This document shows positions 8,245 to 16,852 of a stretch of DNA of 36,290 bases, piece by piece. Source of the stretch: Spirochaetales bacterium (GTDB taxonomy: Bacteria; Spirochaetota; Spirochaetia; Sphaerochaetales; Sphaerochaetaceae). The stretch lies in assembly GCA_012519115.1 (NCBI GenBank), contig JAAYQW010000026.1, positions 1 through 36,290 on the forward strand, in the 5' to 3' direction. Under the pieces are notes generated by a model. It was not told where the DNA came from, searched no databases, and saw nothing but the letters and a program-made list of their open reading frames with translations. Position 1 is the stretch's first letter; each line of letters begins with the position of its first letter. The translations under genes were made by a program, and so were the position numbers.

Positions 8245-8853
8245 CTACGCCAGACTCGCGAATCCGCCCGGGCGAGTGGTTGTTTCATACCATGCGCTGA
8301 GGTTGATGAAATGCTTTGTGCCGGCGTCGTATACGTGGGCGAAGAGCGGTCCATCCGCTTCACGCTGTTCAATCCCCACAATGGTGACCCAGTGCCAAGG
8401 ATCGAGGTTTTCCACCTCTCCATTGTTTAAATTCAAGAACGCTATCGGCTGATCGGCTTCCAATCGGGAAGCAAGGAATTCACATATCTGCGCAAAAAAA
8501 GGACGGTTCGTTCGGTCGGTCGGAACCGTCAAGGTGGAAATCTCAAAGTCCAGATTCTTCTTGGAAAGATATTCCCTCAACCCCCGAGCAAAGTGGGCGA
8601 CCGTGTGGACACCCATGATTCCGGGAGTAACATAGCTCCAAAGGTCCTCCATCAACGCGATCGAGGCGGCTTTCGAGCTGTTCTTGTTTCGTTTCGCATT
8701 GTAGCGAATCAAGGTGCTTGCGGTCGTCGGTCCACACCCCGCCCGTCGTTGCCAAAGCTTGGAGTACCACTCCTGGTCGAAGCCATAGTAGGTTGTCCCT
8801 TGATCGATAACCCTCAGCTCATCCAAGTGCTTGAGGACAATCAACCGATACAT
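8245..8853 (-). CDS. Papain-like/C39-like cysteine hydrolase domain protein
   Basis: 202 aa with no signal peptide. The pattern RRAGCGPTTAST (nucleophilic Cys ahead of a helix), then NLDPWHWVTIVGIE (catalytic His) and HVYDAGTKHFINL (Asp) matches the papain/C39-like fold used by peptidases, amidases and some transglutaminase-like enzymes. The substrate is not predictable. The ATG at 8853 has AGGAG upstream and lies 10 bases after the rhodanese stop, so the two are probably co-transcribed with rhodanese first. It may process peptides or be a conserved single-domain protein of unknown role. Confidence 0.7.
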   Translation of the reverse strand: MYRLIVLKHLDELRVIDQGTTYYGFDQEWYSKLWQRRAGCGPTTASTLIRYNAKRNKNSSKAASIALMEDLWSYVTPGIMGVHTVAHFARGLREYLSKKNLDFEISTLTVPTDRTNRPFFAQICEFLASRLEADQPIAFLNLNNGEVENLDPWHWVTIVGIEQREADGPLFAHVYDAGTKHFINLSAWYETTTRPGGFASLA

Positions 8854-8863
8854 CGCCTTTCTC

Positions 8864-9238
8864 CTACTTCACCAGACCATATCGCCAAAACTGCAAACCA
8901 CCCATATTGCGAACGTTCGTATATCCCAAGTCCTTCAGCTTGCGGACGGCGATCCCGCTGCGGGCGCCGCTCTGACAATAGACGACGATCAACTGGTCGA
9001 GATCGCTCAGCGATGCCGGTCGTTCCGACCCGATATCATACACGGAAAGATTCATCGCACCTTCGATATGTCCGCTTTGGTACTCCATTTCGGTCCGGAC
9101 ATCCAGAACGATGACCTTTTCACCGTTCTGAATCAGCTCATGCACATCCTTGGCGGAGATTCGGGTTCCCCCATTCATTTTTCTGACAAAAAGAAAGAGG
9201 ACCACTATGATGATCGCAAAGAGTGCTATTCTGTTCAT
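8864..9238 (-). CDS. Membrane-anchored rhodanese-like protein
   Basis: 124 aa: an N-terminal membrane anchor (MNRIALFAIIIVVLFLFV), then a single rhodanese domain with VIVLDVRTEMEYQSGHIEGA and the active-site loop VVYCQSGARSG (persulfide-forming Cys). The domain probably faces the periplasm, where such proteins transfer sulfane sulfur or sense redox state. The ATG at 9238 is chosen because AGGAG precedes it and the anchor begins there; an in-frame upstream extension (to 9289) runs through the terminator and is unlikely. It is followed 10 bases later by the cysteine-hydrolase gene. Confidence 0.88.
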   Translation of the reverse strand: MNRIALFAIIIVVLFLFVRKMNGGTRISAKDVHELIQNGEKVIVLDVRTEMEYQSGHIEGAMNLSVYDIGSERPASLSDLDQLIVVYCQSGARSGIAVRKLKDLGYTNVRNMGGLQFWRYGLVK

Positions 9239-9268
9239 TGCTGAAAAACTCCTATGTGTAAGGATTGC

Positions 9269-9303
9269 AAAAACCACCACCAACGTCAACGTTCGGTGGT
9301 GGT
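9269..9303 (-). terminator. Terminator of the lipoprotein operon
   Basis: Read on the minus strand: ACCACCACC paired with GGTGGTGGT, with an inner AACGT/ACGTT stem and one bulged base, followed by TTTTT. It lies 22 bases after the last lipoprotein stop codon. Confidence 0.85.
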
Positions 9304-9324
9304 CGATCCGTCCAATCGCCTTGG

Positions 9325-9858
9325 CTACTGAATCGCTTCAAGCTGGTTTTGCAGATAGGCTTCCAATACTTCCGCCTTGATCGAATCGGCTAAAGCTTTT
9401 CGCTCCAGCTCTTGGGCTTGAAGGCGATACGCTTCTTTGAGGTTCTTCACCGGGTAGGAGGCCAGCACATAGACAGTTCCATCATCACGGACCCACCGTT
9501 CGACGACTTCCACCCCCCGCAAGGCGATATTCACCGTCTGGACGGAAAGGTTTTGAAGCACTTCCAGGATCTGCTTGGTCCTCAGCGTTTCACCCGCTTC
9601 CTCGATGAACGTGATCACCGAAGCATCGATCGTGGTTTCCGCCCATCTTCCGATCATGTCCTTCGCCGCGCTTTCAGCTCGGAGCATGCTCAACTCCTCC
9701 GTTGATTGTTTTGCCGAGGCGACTGCGTAGTACGTAGTTCGGGTCGACTTGGGAATGTGAGTCGTCCAATAGGGCGAACCGTCCTCGTTGAAAGCGGGAG
9801 TCGTCGCGCATCCGATGAGAAGGAAAAGAAGAACGAGAATGGGAACCGCTTTTTTCAT
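9325..9858 (-). CDS. LPP20-like lipoprotein (third of three)
   Basis: 177 aa. The N-terminus MKKAVPILVLLFLLIGC is a lipoprotein signal with lipobox LIGC, so the mature protein should be lipid-anchored in the envelope. The middle (TYYAVASAKQSTEELSMLRAE and AAKDMIGRWAETTI, then GTVYVLASYPVKNLKEAY) fits the LPP20 domain, known from Helicobacter LPP20 and Vibrio FlgP. The ATG at 9858 gives 7-base spacing to AGGAG; in-frame 9861 and TTG at 9864 are alternatives. It overlaps or abuts the upstream lipoprotein gene and ends at a strong terminator. Confidence 0.85.
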   Translation of the reverse strand: MKKAVPILVLLFLLIGCATTPAFNEDGSPYWTTHIPKSTRTTYYAVASAKQSTEELSMLRAESAAKDMIGRWAETTIDASVITFIEEAGETLRTKQILEVLQNLSVQTVNIALRGVEVVERWVRDDGTVYVLASYPVKNLKEAYRLQAQELERKALADSIKAEVLEAYLQNQLEAIQ

Positions 9859-9860
9859 CA

Positions 9861-10451
9861 TCAATCTCCTTTCAGGAGCTTGGCGAACGCTTCTTTCATT
9901 TTAGCATTCGCCGCTTCGGCAGCCGCGCTGGGGGTGAACGTGTCAACAAGCGCTTCGGCGGCCGGCTCGAACGCATACTCGATATTGGCGAGCGGAATCG
10001 ATGCCAGCACCCAGACACCCCCCTCCTTGTCGACCCACACGTCTTCGGTCGTCACCCCTACCAATGTCGCTTCCGCGACCTGCTTGCTGATCACTTCCAT
10101 CGCATCAAGAGCTTGGCGGTCACCGAGGCTGCCGGCATCATTGAGGTACGTTACCACAACTTCTTCGACGTTGGTGGAAATCCAGCCGGCGATCTTGTTC
10201 TTCGCTTCCGTCTCCGCCCGTTTTATTGAATTCTGGCGGTTGCTCATCAGTCCGTATCCGCTTTCAAAGTGTCGATCATCGGCTGTCGGGGTTTTGTATA
10301 CCCAATCAGGTTGGATAAACCCTTCAGCTCCGACGATCACCTTGGCCGCCGGAACGGGGGGCGAAGCGACGGTCGCTTTTTTACTCGTGGCACATGAAGT
10401 GCCAGCCATGAGAATTGCTGCGATTCCTATGATAAGGATGTTTTTTTTCAT
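9861..10451 (-). CDS. LPP20-like lipoprotein (second of three)
   Basis: 196 aa. MKKNILIIGIAAILMAGTSC gives a lipobox-type cleavage before Cys20. After a Ala/Pro-rich linker, an LPP20-type domain follows: ESGYGLMSNRQNSIKRAETE, AKNKIAGWISTNVEEVV, then VEATLVG-like and GGVWVLASIPLANIEYAF. The C-terminal ~30 residues are Ala-rich and helical. The ATG at 10451 is chosen because GGAGG sits 9 bases upstream. It lies 20 bases after the previous gene's stop and is coupled to the next gene. It is homologous in layout to the downstream protein, so probably a duplicate. Confidence 0.85.
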   Translation of the reverse strand: MKKNILIIGIAAILMAGTSCATSKKATVASPPVPAAKVIVGAEGFIQPDWVYKTPTADDRHFESGYGLMSNRQNSIKRAETEAKNKIAGWISTNVEEVVVTYLNDAGSLGDRQALDAMEVISKQVAEATLVGVTTEDVWVDKEGGVWVLASIPLANIEYAFEPAAEALVDTFTPSAAAEAANAKMKEAFAKLLKGD

Positions 10452-10470
10452 TATACTAGCCTCCATATCG

Positions 10471-11418
10471 TTACTGGCTCAAAAGTCCAATGAGTGTTTC
10501 AATTCCATCGTTCAGGGCGCTTTGAAGCGCCTTGGCTTTGGCATCCCCCTGCTCGAGGGCGGCTATTCGTTCTTGCAAGCCGAAGGAACGGACCACCGTA
10601 TCGTCTCGTCCCAAGATGACGCTCAGCTGATAGCGTTCATATGCGTAGGGACTTGCTTCAAACAGGACCGGTTCGGAAGCATAGGTGACCGTAAGGGTAT
10701 AGTCCCCGCTCTCTTGGGCAAACCCAAGGCTCTGAAGAGCGCCTTCAAATCCTGCTTTAAGAAGGTGGGAATCGTTCTCGCTGTGAACGAGCACCTCAAC
10801 CGAGATCGATCGGGCAAGCGAACGCAACTCCGATCGAAGCGCGGCCAAGTGGTTCGGATTGAGCTCTTTGGTCAGCACCCAGATTCGATCGGCAAACTGC
10901 TGCGCCTCCCGGGCTGCCGGATAGGAGCTGAGCAGGATGCGGTAACGCTCCAATCTGTCGGTGGAGGATTGAGAGCGGATCCTTGCAAGCTCCTTCGTCA
11001 ATTCGGTCAGCCGGTTTTTAAGAAACGCGGCATTCTCTTTTCGGTGGATCGCAAGACGGACATACGTTTGACCCAGTGAATCGGTAAAGGAGGTAACGAC
11101 CTCCGATCCGACAAGGTCTTCCACGCTGGACGAGACCGTTCCCTGTTCAAACAGTTCGTCAAAACTCACCCCATCGCTTGAATCGATCGTAGTGATCTGC
11201 GTAAAGGCTTCCACTTGAGAAGAGAACACCGAGGCAAGGTTTATCCGGGCGTTTTCAACCGCTTTCTGGTAGGAGGAGCCGCTGCCGACAACCAGAAGAT
11301 ATTCATCTTCCGGGTACTTCCTGTCGTACGGATCGTCGATCCATGCAGGACGCTGATTTGGAACCGACACGCAGGAGACGAGGAAAGGAATGAGGAAAAG
11401 CAGGATACCTTTTCTCAT
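10471..11418 (-). CDS. Large LPP20-domain lipoprotein (first of three)
   Basis: 315 aa. MRKGILLFLIPFLVSC is a lipoprotein signal with lipobox LVSC. The next ~130 residues carry the LPP20-type unit (YLLVVGSGSSYQKAVENARI, then GQTYVRLAIHRKENAAFL). The remainder is helical followed by a beta-rich C-terminal domain (SISVEVLVHSEND, GDYTLTVTYASEPV), which I do not recognise. Start candidates are GTG 11424, ATG 11421 and ATG 11418; 11418 has the best spacing to GGAAGG. It lies 12 bases after the LpoB-like gene and probably shares its transcript. Confidence 0.82.
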   Translation of the reverse strand: MRKGILLFLIPFLVSCVSVPNQRPAWIDDPYDRKYPEDEYLLVVGSGSSYQKAVENARINLASVFSSQVEAFTQITTIDSSDGVSFDELFEQGTVSSSVEDLVGSEVVTSFTDSLGQTYVRLAIHRKENAAFLKNRLTELTKELARIRSQSSTDRLERYRILLSSYPAAREAQQFADRIWVLTKELNPNHLAALRSELRSLARSISVEVLVHSENDSHLLKAGFEGALQSLGFAQESGDYTLTVTYASEPVLFEASPYAYERYQLSVILGRDDTVVRSFGLQERIAALEQGDAKAKALQSALNDGIETLIGLLSQ

Positions 11419-11430
11419 CATCACCTTCCT

Positions 11431-12048
11431 TTACAGAGAGTATCGAGCTTGCTGAATCACTTTCTTGATCGTTTCTTCCCCGACCCAGACCTTTCGGCTC
11501 GTTTCAATATCGATCAATTCAGCGGATACGTAATAGGTGCGGACCCGAGTGTTCCCTCTTTGATCCAGAACGCTCCTCACCGAACCCTGGAGAAGGAAAT
11601 CCGCTCCGATCTCTTTGCCCAACGCTTTTGCGGTCTCTTCGCTTGCAAAGTACTGCTGCTCTTCCCGCTCCTCGCGAACTGAAGCCCGGAAGTTCTGGTC
11701 GGCGACCATGTCCACTTTGCCGCTGTTGATCAGTTCCATCTCATACCGCTTGGCAATGATCGCCGTATCGATATGTTCACTGGATCGATTGATGAACGTC
11801 CCGACGATGACCACCGGGTTTCGCCCGACGTTCTTCATCCTGAATTGATTGATCCATCCGCTTTTCAGCGAGGATTGAACCAATGCCTCGGTCACAAGAC
11901 GAATATCGGTGTCATTCCAGTTCCCGCTGAGATCCAGATCCTGATCACTGCTCACTCTCGACACTGAATAGGAACTTTGACAGCTGATGAGAAGAGAGAG
12001 GGAAAGAAACATGATGATACTGATAAGAGCAATTCCGGTACGACGCAT
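11431..12048 (-). CDS. LpoB-like penicillin-binding-protein activator lipoprotein
   Basis: 205 aa. The signal ends in lipobox LISC (Cys23). The family pattern is GNWNDTDIRLVTEAL, VVIVGTFINRSSEHIDT, the helix AKRYEMELINSGKVDMVAD, ADFLLQGSVRSVLD, YYVSAELIDIETSRKVWVGEE. In E. coli, LpoB is an outer-membrane lipoprotein that activates PBP1b peptidoglycan synthesis, and homologues often occur with LPP20 and COG3014 proteins as here. It is the first gene of a four-gene minus-strand operon, with ribosome-binding site AGGAGG 5 bases from ATG. It is divergent from the COG3014-like gene. Confidence 0.9.
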   Translation of the reverse strand: MRRTGIALISIIMFLSLSLLISCQSSYSVSRVSSDQDLDLSGNWNDTDIRLVTEALVQSSLKSGWINQFRMKNVGRNPVVIVGTFINRSSEHIDTAIIAKRYEMELINSGKVDMVADQNFRASVREEREEQQYFASEETAKALGKEIGADFLLQGSVRSVLDQRGNTRVRTYYVSAELIDIETSRKVWVGEETIKKVIQQARYSL

Positions 12049-12110
12049 ACAATCCTCCTACTTCTGAAAGTGTAGCAGATGAATGGCATATTGGGTAGAA
12101 TCCTATCATC

Positions 12111-12145
12111 AAGAAATTGCATCCATTTCTTGGCAATGATACAGT
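12111..12145 (+). promoter_or_regulatory. Promoter of the COG3014-like gene with overlapping inverted repeat
   Basis: TTGCAT (12117-12122), a 17-base spacer and TACAGT (12140-12145). The -35 is overlapped by an inverted repeat AAGAAAT / ATTTCTT (12111-12117 and 12125-12131), a possible operator serving the divergent lipoprotein genes. Confidence 0.4.
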
Positions 12146-12163
12146 TGAGTGCAAGGAGGATTG

Positions 12164-13465
12164 TTGGGTATCCGAAAAATCATAGCCGTTTTGCTTATCG
12201 TCATCCTTGTAACCTCGTGCGTCTCCTATGTTGATTTATCATCGACCGATGCATATCTGCGCCGTGGCCAGTACACCAAAGCGTATGATTCGCTGAAAAG
12301 CTCCCTAGGGCAGCTCGTCTCCGCCCAAGGCCCCTTGATCGCAAGCTATGACCTCGGGATGCTTGCCCGGCTCACCGGGGATTGGAAACGTTCCAATGAG
12401 CTGCTCAGCGATGCGGAACAACGAATTCAGGATGCATATACAAAATCGATCACCGCTTCGATCGCCTCCTTCATCGTAAACGACAACACCAAAGAGTATG
12501 CCGGTGAGAATTATGAGGATATCTATCTCAATCTCTTCAAGGCGCTGAATTACCTTCATCTTGGCCAGTATGAGTCGAGCTTGGTCGAAATTCGGCGAAT
12601 GATCGAAAAGCAAAGCGTTTTACAGGAACACTATGAAAGGCAAGTTGACCAAGTACGCAGCTATGCGTCGAGCAACCATATCCGTCAAGTCGATCTGCCC
12701 GCCCAAGCCACATCGTTCACCACCAGCGCACTCGCCAACTATCTCGGAGTGATTATCGCTTCCCACCTCGATGAGCGAACCACGTTCGATTACTCATACA
12801 ATCAAATCCTGCATGCGTTCGAAAGCCAAGCGAAGCTCTATCCTTTTCCCCTTCCAAGCACCGTTCATACGCTTAAGAGCGGTGATCCGGATTCCGTTCA
12901 CCTGATTGCGTTCACCGGGCGCTTTCCTCTCAAGGAGGAACGGATGGATTTCATCTATGTTTCCCCCTACAACACCGCCAAGATTGCTTATCCGGTCCTT
13001 CAGCCGATTCCTTCGGCGATCACTTCGGTTCGGGTGCGGGTCGACGGGGAAATCATCACCGACTTGGAACGGATAGAATCATTTTCCCTTGTCGCTCAAG
13101 ACGCGTTTCAATCCAAAAGCGACCTGCTCTACGCCAAGGCGAGCATGCGGGCGATCTCCAAAGCGCTGGGCATCGGAATCTGGGATACCATCACAGAGGA
13201 TAAAAGCGGCAAGGAAGGTACCCTCTATAGGCTGTTAGGCGTCGCGCTCCGAGTAGGGCGCGACCTCACCGAATCGGCGGATCTTCGCTCGACGCATTAT
13301 CTGCCGGCAAACGCCTGGGTCGGGAAGATCAATCTCAAAGAGGGTTCCTACACGATCGAGGTGGAATACCTCAACCGAAACAAGCAGGTCATTCACATCG
13401 AGCGCTTCAAACGAACGATCGACCCTAAAACGATCAACCTTCTTGAATCGTACAGCCCCCTCTAG
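12164..13465 (+). CDS. COG3014-like TPR-type lipoprotein
   Basis: 433 aa. The TTG start at 12164 lies just after AAGGAGG; the N-terminus GIRKIIAVLLIVILVTSC is a lipoprotein signal with lipobox. The first ~150 residues are TPR-like helices (AYLRRGQYTKAYDSLKSS, DLGMLARLTGDWKRSNELL, LFKALNYLHLGQYESSLVE). The C-terminal half is beta-rich (VHLIAFTGRFPLKEER, GSYTIEVEYLNRNKQ). This layout fits the COG3014 family, which commonly accompanies LpoB-like and LPP20 lipoproteins, so an outer-membrane or peptidoglycan-associated role is likely. Its stop codon shares bases with the convergent helicase stop. Confidence 0.82.
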   Translation: MGIRKIIAVLLIVILVTSCVSYVDLSSTDAYLRRGQYTKAYDSLKSSLGQLVSAQGPLIASYDLGMLARLTGDWKRSNELLSDAEQRIQDAYTKSITASIASFIVNDNTKEYAGENYEDIYLNLFKALNYLHLGQYESSLVEIRRMIEKQSVLQEHYERQVDQVRSYASSNHIRQVDLPAQATSFTTSALANYLGVIIASHLDERTTFDYSYNQILHAFESQAKLYPFPLPSTVHTLKSGDPDSVHLIAFTGRFPLKEERMDFIYVSPYNTAKIAYPVLQPIPSAITSVRVRVDGEIITDLERIESFSLVAQDAFQSKSDLLYAKASMRAISKALGIGIWDTITEDKSGKEGTLYRLLGVALRVGRDLTESADLRSTHYLPANAWVGKINLKEGSYTIEVEYLNRNKQVIHIERFKRTIDPKTINLLESYSPL

Positions 13466-16407
13466 GCATCAAGAGCGACCACCTCTTCCTGTTCCCGATC
13501 GGTGATATAGTCGTAGAGCTTTTCCCCCACCGGGTGATGAAGGCGAAACCGGACATTCACCACATCCAGCTCGGTTCCTTTGTCATTTAAGCGGGTGCTC
13601 TGTTCATTTGAAAGAAAGTCTAGCTCTCCAAGATAGTAGTGTCCGAATCCCTCATCATCGCTCTTTTTGATGAACAAAAGTTTCCTCATCGCCGGATTTC
13701 GAATCCCTTGCATCTCTCTTGATTCAAGACGAACTCGATTCCGACTCTGCCACGCGAAGTGTTCGTGGTCGATGAAGAGATCATCATAATCAATTGAAGC
13801 ATCTATATCTTCATGCTTGTGATACGTCACGAAGATCGGACAGGTCATCGTTTCGTAGTGAACTTTGTAGCCATAGATCGTGTTGCCTTCATCTTTAGCC
13901 CAATTAAGCACTCGGCACGCTTCGCTGCGGGTATACTTCTGCTCGCGTACAAGACCGAACTCATCACCCTGTTCGGCAAATCGCAGCCGGTAGTTCAGCG
14001 TACCCAGCTGGATAAGTTCTTTAAGTTCGCTTCGATACTGATCGTTCTTCAGGAGCTCTGAAAACCCCCTTGAAAGGGAATATGCTCCTTCCACCTCTTC
14101 AATGTAGGTGATATCGCCATAGAACTTCCTGAACTTGTCTTGGACGAACCCATTGCTCAGGATGCGAAGGGCGGACGCAAACGAAGCTTCAGTCGGTATG
14201 AACCCATATCCGTTTTCAAACCAAGCAAGCAAGGCTTCTTTCGTTTTTGGACTCTCCAGAAGTGCGGATATGATGGATGCTTCGTGGATTCTGATTCCGC
14301 GTGGCAGGTAGAGGCTGAAGAACCTCAGACTCTTGAGATGGATTTCATCCATGGCAAGGATGAACGAGGAATCGATTACAACTTTGCACTCGGCCCATGT
14401 TTTCCTGTAGTGGAGGAAGAGTTCCGGGTTGATTCCATCAAAGCGGATGAAATCCACGAGGCTAGGAATGCGATTGCCAAGACGGTTTTTTATGCTTTGA
14501 TACGCTTCGACCAACATCTTCTTGTTGGAGAATGACGCATTGTTGATCGACTCGAGGATTCGCTCCTTTGCGATCCGGTCAAAATTGACCGTTGAAACGC
14601 CGGGAATCGCTCCCCCTCCAAAGACGACCCGCCTCAACGTATCTTTATCATAGCTGTTCTCCCCGAAGAGGGCGATGGGAATCATATAGTTGTTTTTATG
14701 GTTTCCGACGAAATCGACGACGGTGAGAAACTCTTTGCCGGGGAACTTTCTCAGTCCCCTTCCAAGCTGCTGGGTAAACACGATGACCGATTGCGTAGGA
14801 CGAAGCATGATGATCTGATTGAGCGAGGGAATATCCACTCCCTCATTGAAAATATCAACGCTCACCAGATATTCAAGGTGGTTTGGGTCCTCCTCCTCAG
14901 CTTCAAGACGAGTGAACGCTTCTTCACGCTCTTCTTGGCTGCTTGTTCCACTGAGTTGAAGAGCTCGCACTCCTAGGCGCCGTAGCTCACGGGCGACAAA
15001 TGTGGCATCTTCATTCTTCGAGGTGAAGATGAGGCCTCTTCTTCGATTCAAGCCCAAAGAGTATCGCCTGAGGATGACGGATAGATGTTTTATCTGCTCT
15101 TCCCCTTCGAGATTGTTGAATTCTTTGACATCGCGTCCCTCAGAGCCATCGATACTGAGGTCGGTGATTCCAAAGTAGTGGAAGGGTGCCAGAAGGTCTT
15201 CTTCAAGCGCTTGTGCTAGGGAGATTTCCGCGGCGACGGTATTGTCAAAGAATCCATGAACATCCTTGCCGTCCGGTCGAACCGGCGTGGCGGTCATTCC
15301 CAAGAGAAACGAAGGACGAAAATACGCAAGGACTTTGGTATAGCTTGCCGCCGGAGCATGGTGGGCTTCATCAACGACGATGTAGTCAAACCAATCACGG
15401 TCGAAAGAATAGAGAACCTCATCTTTAGTAAGTGTCTGGATCGTCGAGAAGAGGTACGGGGATGTTATGTCTTTGCTCGAACCGGCAAGCAATCCGCACG
15501 CGACCGACTCATCGAGGTGCCGCATGAAACTCTGCATCGCTTCGAGGGCGATCTGTTCCCGGTGGATGATGAACAGGAATCGCTCGGGTTTCACCTGGTT
15601 CACATCACTTGCGGCAAGGATTGTTTTTCCCGTGCCCGTTGCCGAAACAAGGAGGGCTTTATCCTTTCCCTCCGATCGTAATTCCTCAAGACGCTCAAGA
15701 GCATCTTTCTGCATCGAATTGAGGACGAAACCGCTTTTTACCGAGGAAATCTCTTGAACGGGTATGCCGTCAACCGGTCGGGGCACAAACACTCGGGCGG
15801 TATTGAACGTATCCCACACCTCGGTGTAATGCTTGAGCCACGCCTCTGAAACGACCGTAGCGTTTTCCCAAAGGCGTTCAAACTCCTCTTTGGTATCCTG
15901 TATCAATTGACCCTGATTGGTGCCGACCACTTGGAGATTCCACTCATGGTTTCTAAGGAGGGCATCCTGAGTGATATTGGATGATCCGATGATCAATGTC
16001 GCCGGGCGCTCGGGATATTCAAAGAGATACCCTTTGGTATGGAACGCTTCAGCGGTATACACTCTCACTTCGATTGCAGGTCCGAGTTCACTGTAGATGA
16101 AGCCGACAGCACGGGGGTCGGTAAAATTCAGATAATCGCCGGTGAGGATTCGTCCTTTCACTCCCCTTCGTTTGCATTCAAGGAGCGCTTGAAGGAGGGT
16201 TGCGAGTCCCCCTTGTCTCAAAAACGCGACACTGAAGGAAAAAGAGGAACACGCATGCAGATGGGTGTTCAGAACATCGGCGACGCGGCTTTGCTTCAAC
16301 CGGTCATTGAGCACAAGCTTAGGGCGCATCGCCTCCTGACTGGGTCTTCGACGATCGAGAAAGCCTGAATATAAACCGCTGACCAGGTGCTCTTCAAAGC
16401 TGCTCAT
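13462..16407 (-). CDS. PLD-nuclease / SF2 helicase / DUF3427 fusion protein
   Basis: 981 aa. Residues ~30-190 form a phospholipase-D-like nuclease domain with one HxK motif (FHTKGYLF, H123/K125) and IIGSSNIT; one motif per chain implies a dimer. Residues ~230-570 are a superfamily 2 helicase: SATGTGKT (255-262), DEAH (346-349), GMTATP (370-375), GLIFTSKNED, FNEGVDIP (520-527), QLGRGLR (547-553). The C-terminal ~350 residues match the position and style of DUF3427. The ATG at 16407 has AGGAG upstream and overlaps the Nudix stop as ATGA, so the two are translationally coupled. A DNA-repair or defence role is likely but unproven. Confidence 0.9.
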   Translation of the reverse strand: MSSFEEHLVSGLYSGFLDRRRPSQEAMRPKLVLNDRLKQSRVADVLNTHLHACSSFSFSVAFLRQGGLATLLQALLECKRRGVKGRILTGDYLNFTDPRAVGFIYSELGPAIEVRVYTAEAFHTKGYLFEYPERPATLIIGSSNITQDALLRNHEWNLQVVGTNQGQLIQDTKEEFERLWENATVVSEAWLKHYTEVWDTFNTARVFVPRPVDGIPVQEISSVKSGFVLNSMQKDALERLEELRSEGKDKALLVSATGTGKTILAASDVNQVKPERFLFIIHREQIALEAMQSFMRHLDESVACGLLAGSSKDITSPYLFSTIQTLTKDEVLYSFDRDWFDYIVVDEAHHAPAASYTKVLAYFRPSFLLGMTATPVRPDGKDVHGFFDNTVAAEISLAQALEEDLLAPFHYFGITDLSIDGSEGRDVKEFNNLEGEEQIKHLSVILRRYSLGLNRRRGLIFTSKNEDATFVARELRRLGVRALQLSGTSSQEEREEAFTRLEAEEEDPNHLEYLVSVDIFNEGVDIPSLNQIIMLRPTQSVIVFTQQLGRGLRKFPGKEFLTVVDFVGNHKNNYMIPIALFGENSYDKDTLRRVVFGGGAIPGVSTVNFDRIAKERILESINNASFSNKKMLVEAYQSIKNRLGNRIPSLVDFIRFDGINPELFLHYRKTWAECKVVIDSSFILAMDEIHLKSLRFFSLYLPRGIRIHEASIISALLESPKTKEALLAWFENGYGFIPTEASFASALRILSNGFVQDKFRKFYGDITYIEEVEGAYSLSRGFSELLKNDQYRSELKELIQLGTLNYRLRFAEQGDEFGLVREQKYTRSEACRVLNWAKDEGNTIYGYKVHYETMTCPIFVTYHKHEDIDASIDYDDLFIDHEHFAWQSRNRVRLESREMQGIRNPAMRKLLFIKKSDDEGFGHYYLGELDFLSNEQSTRLNDKGTELDVVNVRFRLHHPVGEKLYDYITDREQEEVVALDA

Positions 16408-16787
16408 CTCATCTCCTCTCTGAGGCGAGATACGATCGGAAGATCCGCTGCTGCCCAATCGAGGTGAGAAAGCTCGTCAAGAGAAAACCAGCCACTGTCA
16501 AGATGCTCATTGAGGGTGATCGTCCCCTCCGTAAGCGAACAGCAATAGCTTTCAAGGGTAATATCAAAGGTCGGATAGGAGTGATTGACGGTAAGAAAGT
16601 GGGAATGGACCTCAATCCCGATTCCAAGCTCTTCACGAATCTCACGCTTCAATGCACAAGCAGGACTCTCGCCCTCCTTGATTTTTCCACCGGGGAACTC
16701 CCACTTTCCTGCAAGCGGACCGAACTCGTTTCGTTGAGCGGCAAAGATCCGCCCACCCTCGACAATGACGGCTGCAACGACTCTCAT
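16404..16787 (-). CDS. MutT-like Nudix hydrolase
   Basis: 127 aa, a single Nudix domain. The Nudix box GGKIKEGESPACALKREIRE, then ELG, matches GX5EX7REUXEEXGU fully, and WEFPGG precedes it as in (deoxy)nucleoside triphosphate pyrophosphohydrolases of the MutT/CtfA group. It should hydrolyse modified or free NTPs/dNTPs. The start is the only good ATG, although no clear ribosome-binding site is visible. It is first in a two-gene operon with the PLD-helicase (4-base overlap). The same pairing, sometimes as a fusion, is familiar for DUF3427 helicases, so the Nudix is probably part of that system. Confidence 0.92.
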   Translation of the reverse strand: MRVVAAVIVEGGRIFAAQRNEFGPLAGKWEFPGGKIKEGESPACALKREIREELGIGIEVHSHFLTVNHSYPTFDITLESYCCSLTEGTITLNEHLDSGWFSLDELSHLDWAAADLPIVSRLREEMR

Positions 16788-16852
16788 AGATTTGATCTTA
16801 GCAGCGGTGCTCCCATTTGACCAGGTAATTGAGCAGAAATCGTCTCTCTGCT

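Noticed and set aside
9706-11079. A 457-codon open frame on the plus strand opposite the lipoprotein genes
   Set aside because: It is antisense to three well-supported lipoprotein genes with lipoboxes and ribosome-binding sites; its composition is low-complexity Arg/Ser-rich and no family is recognisable.
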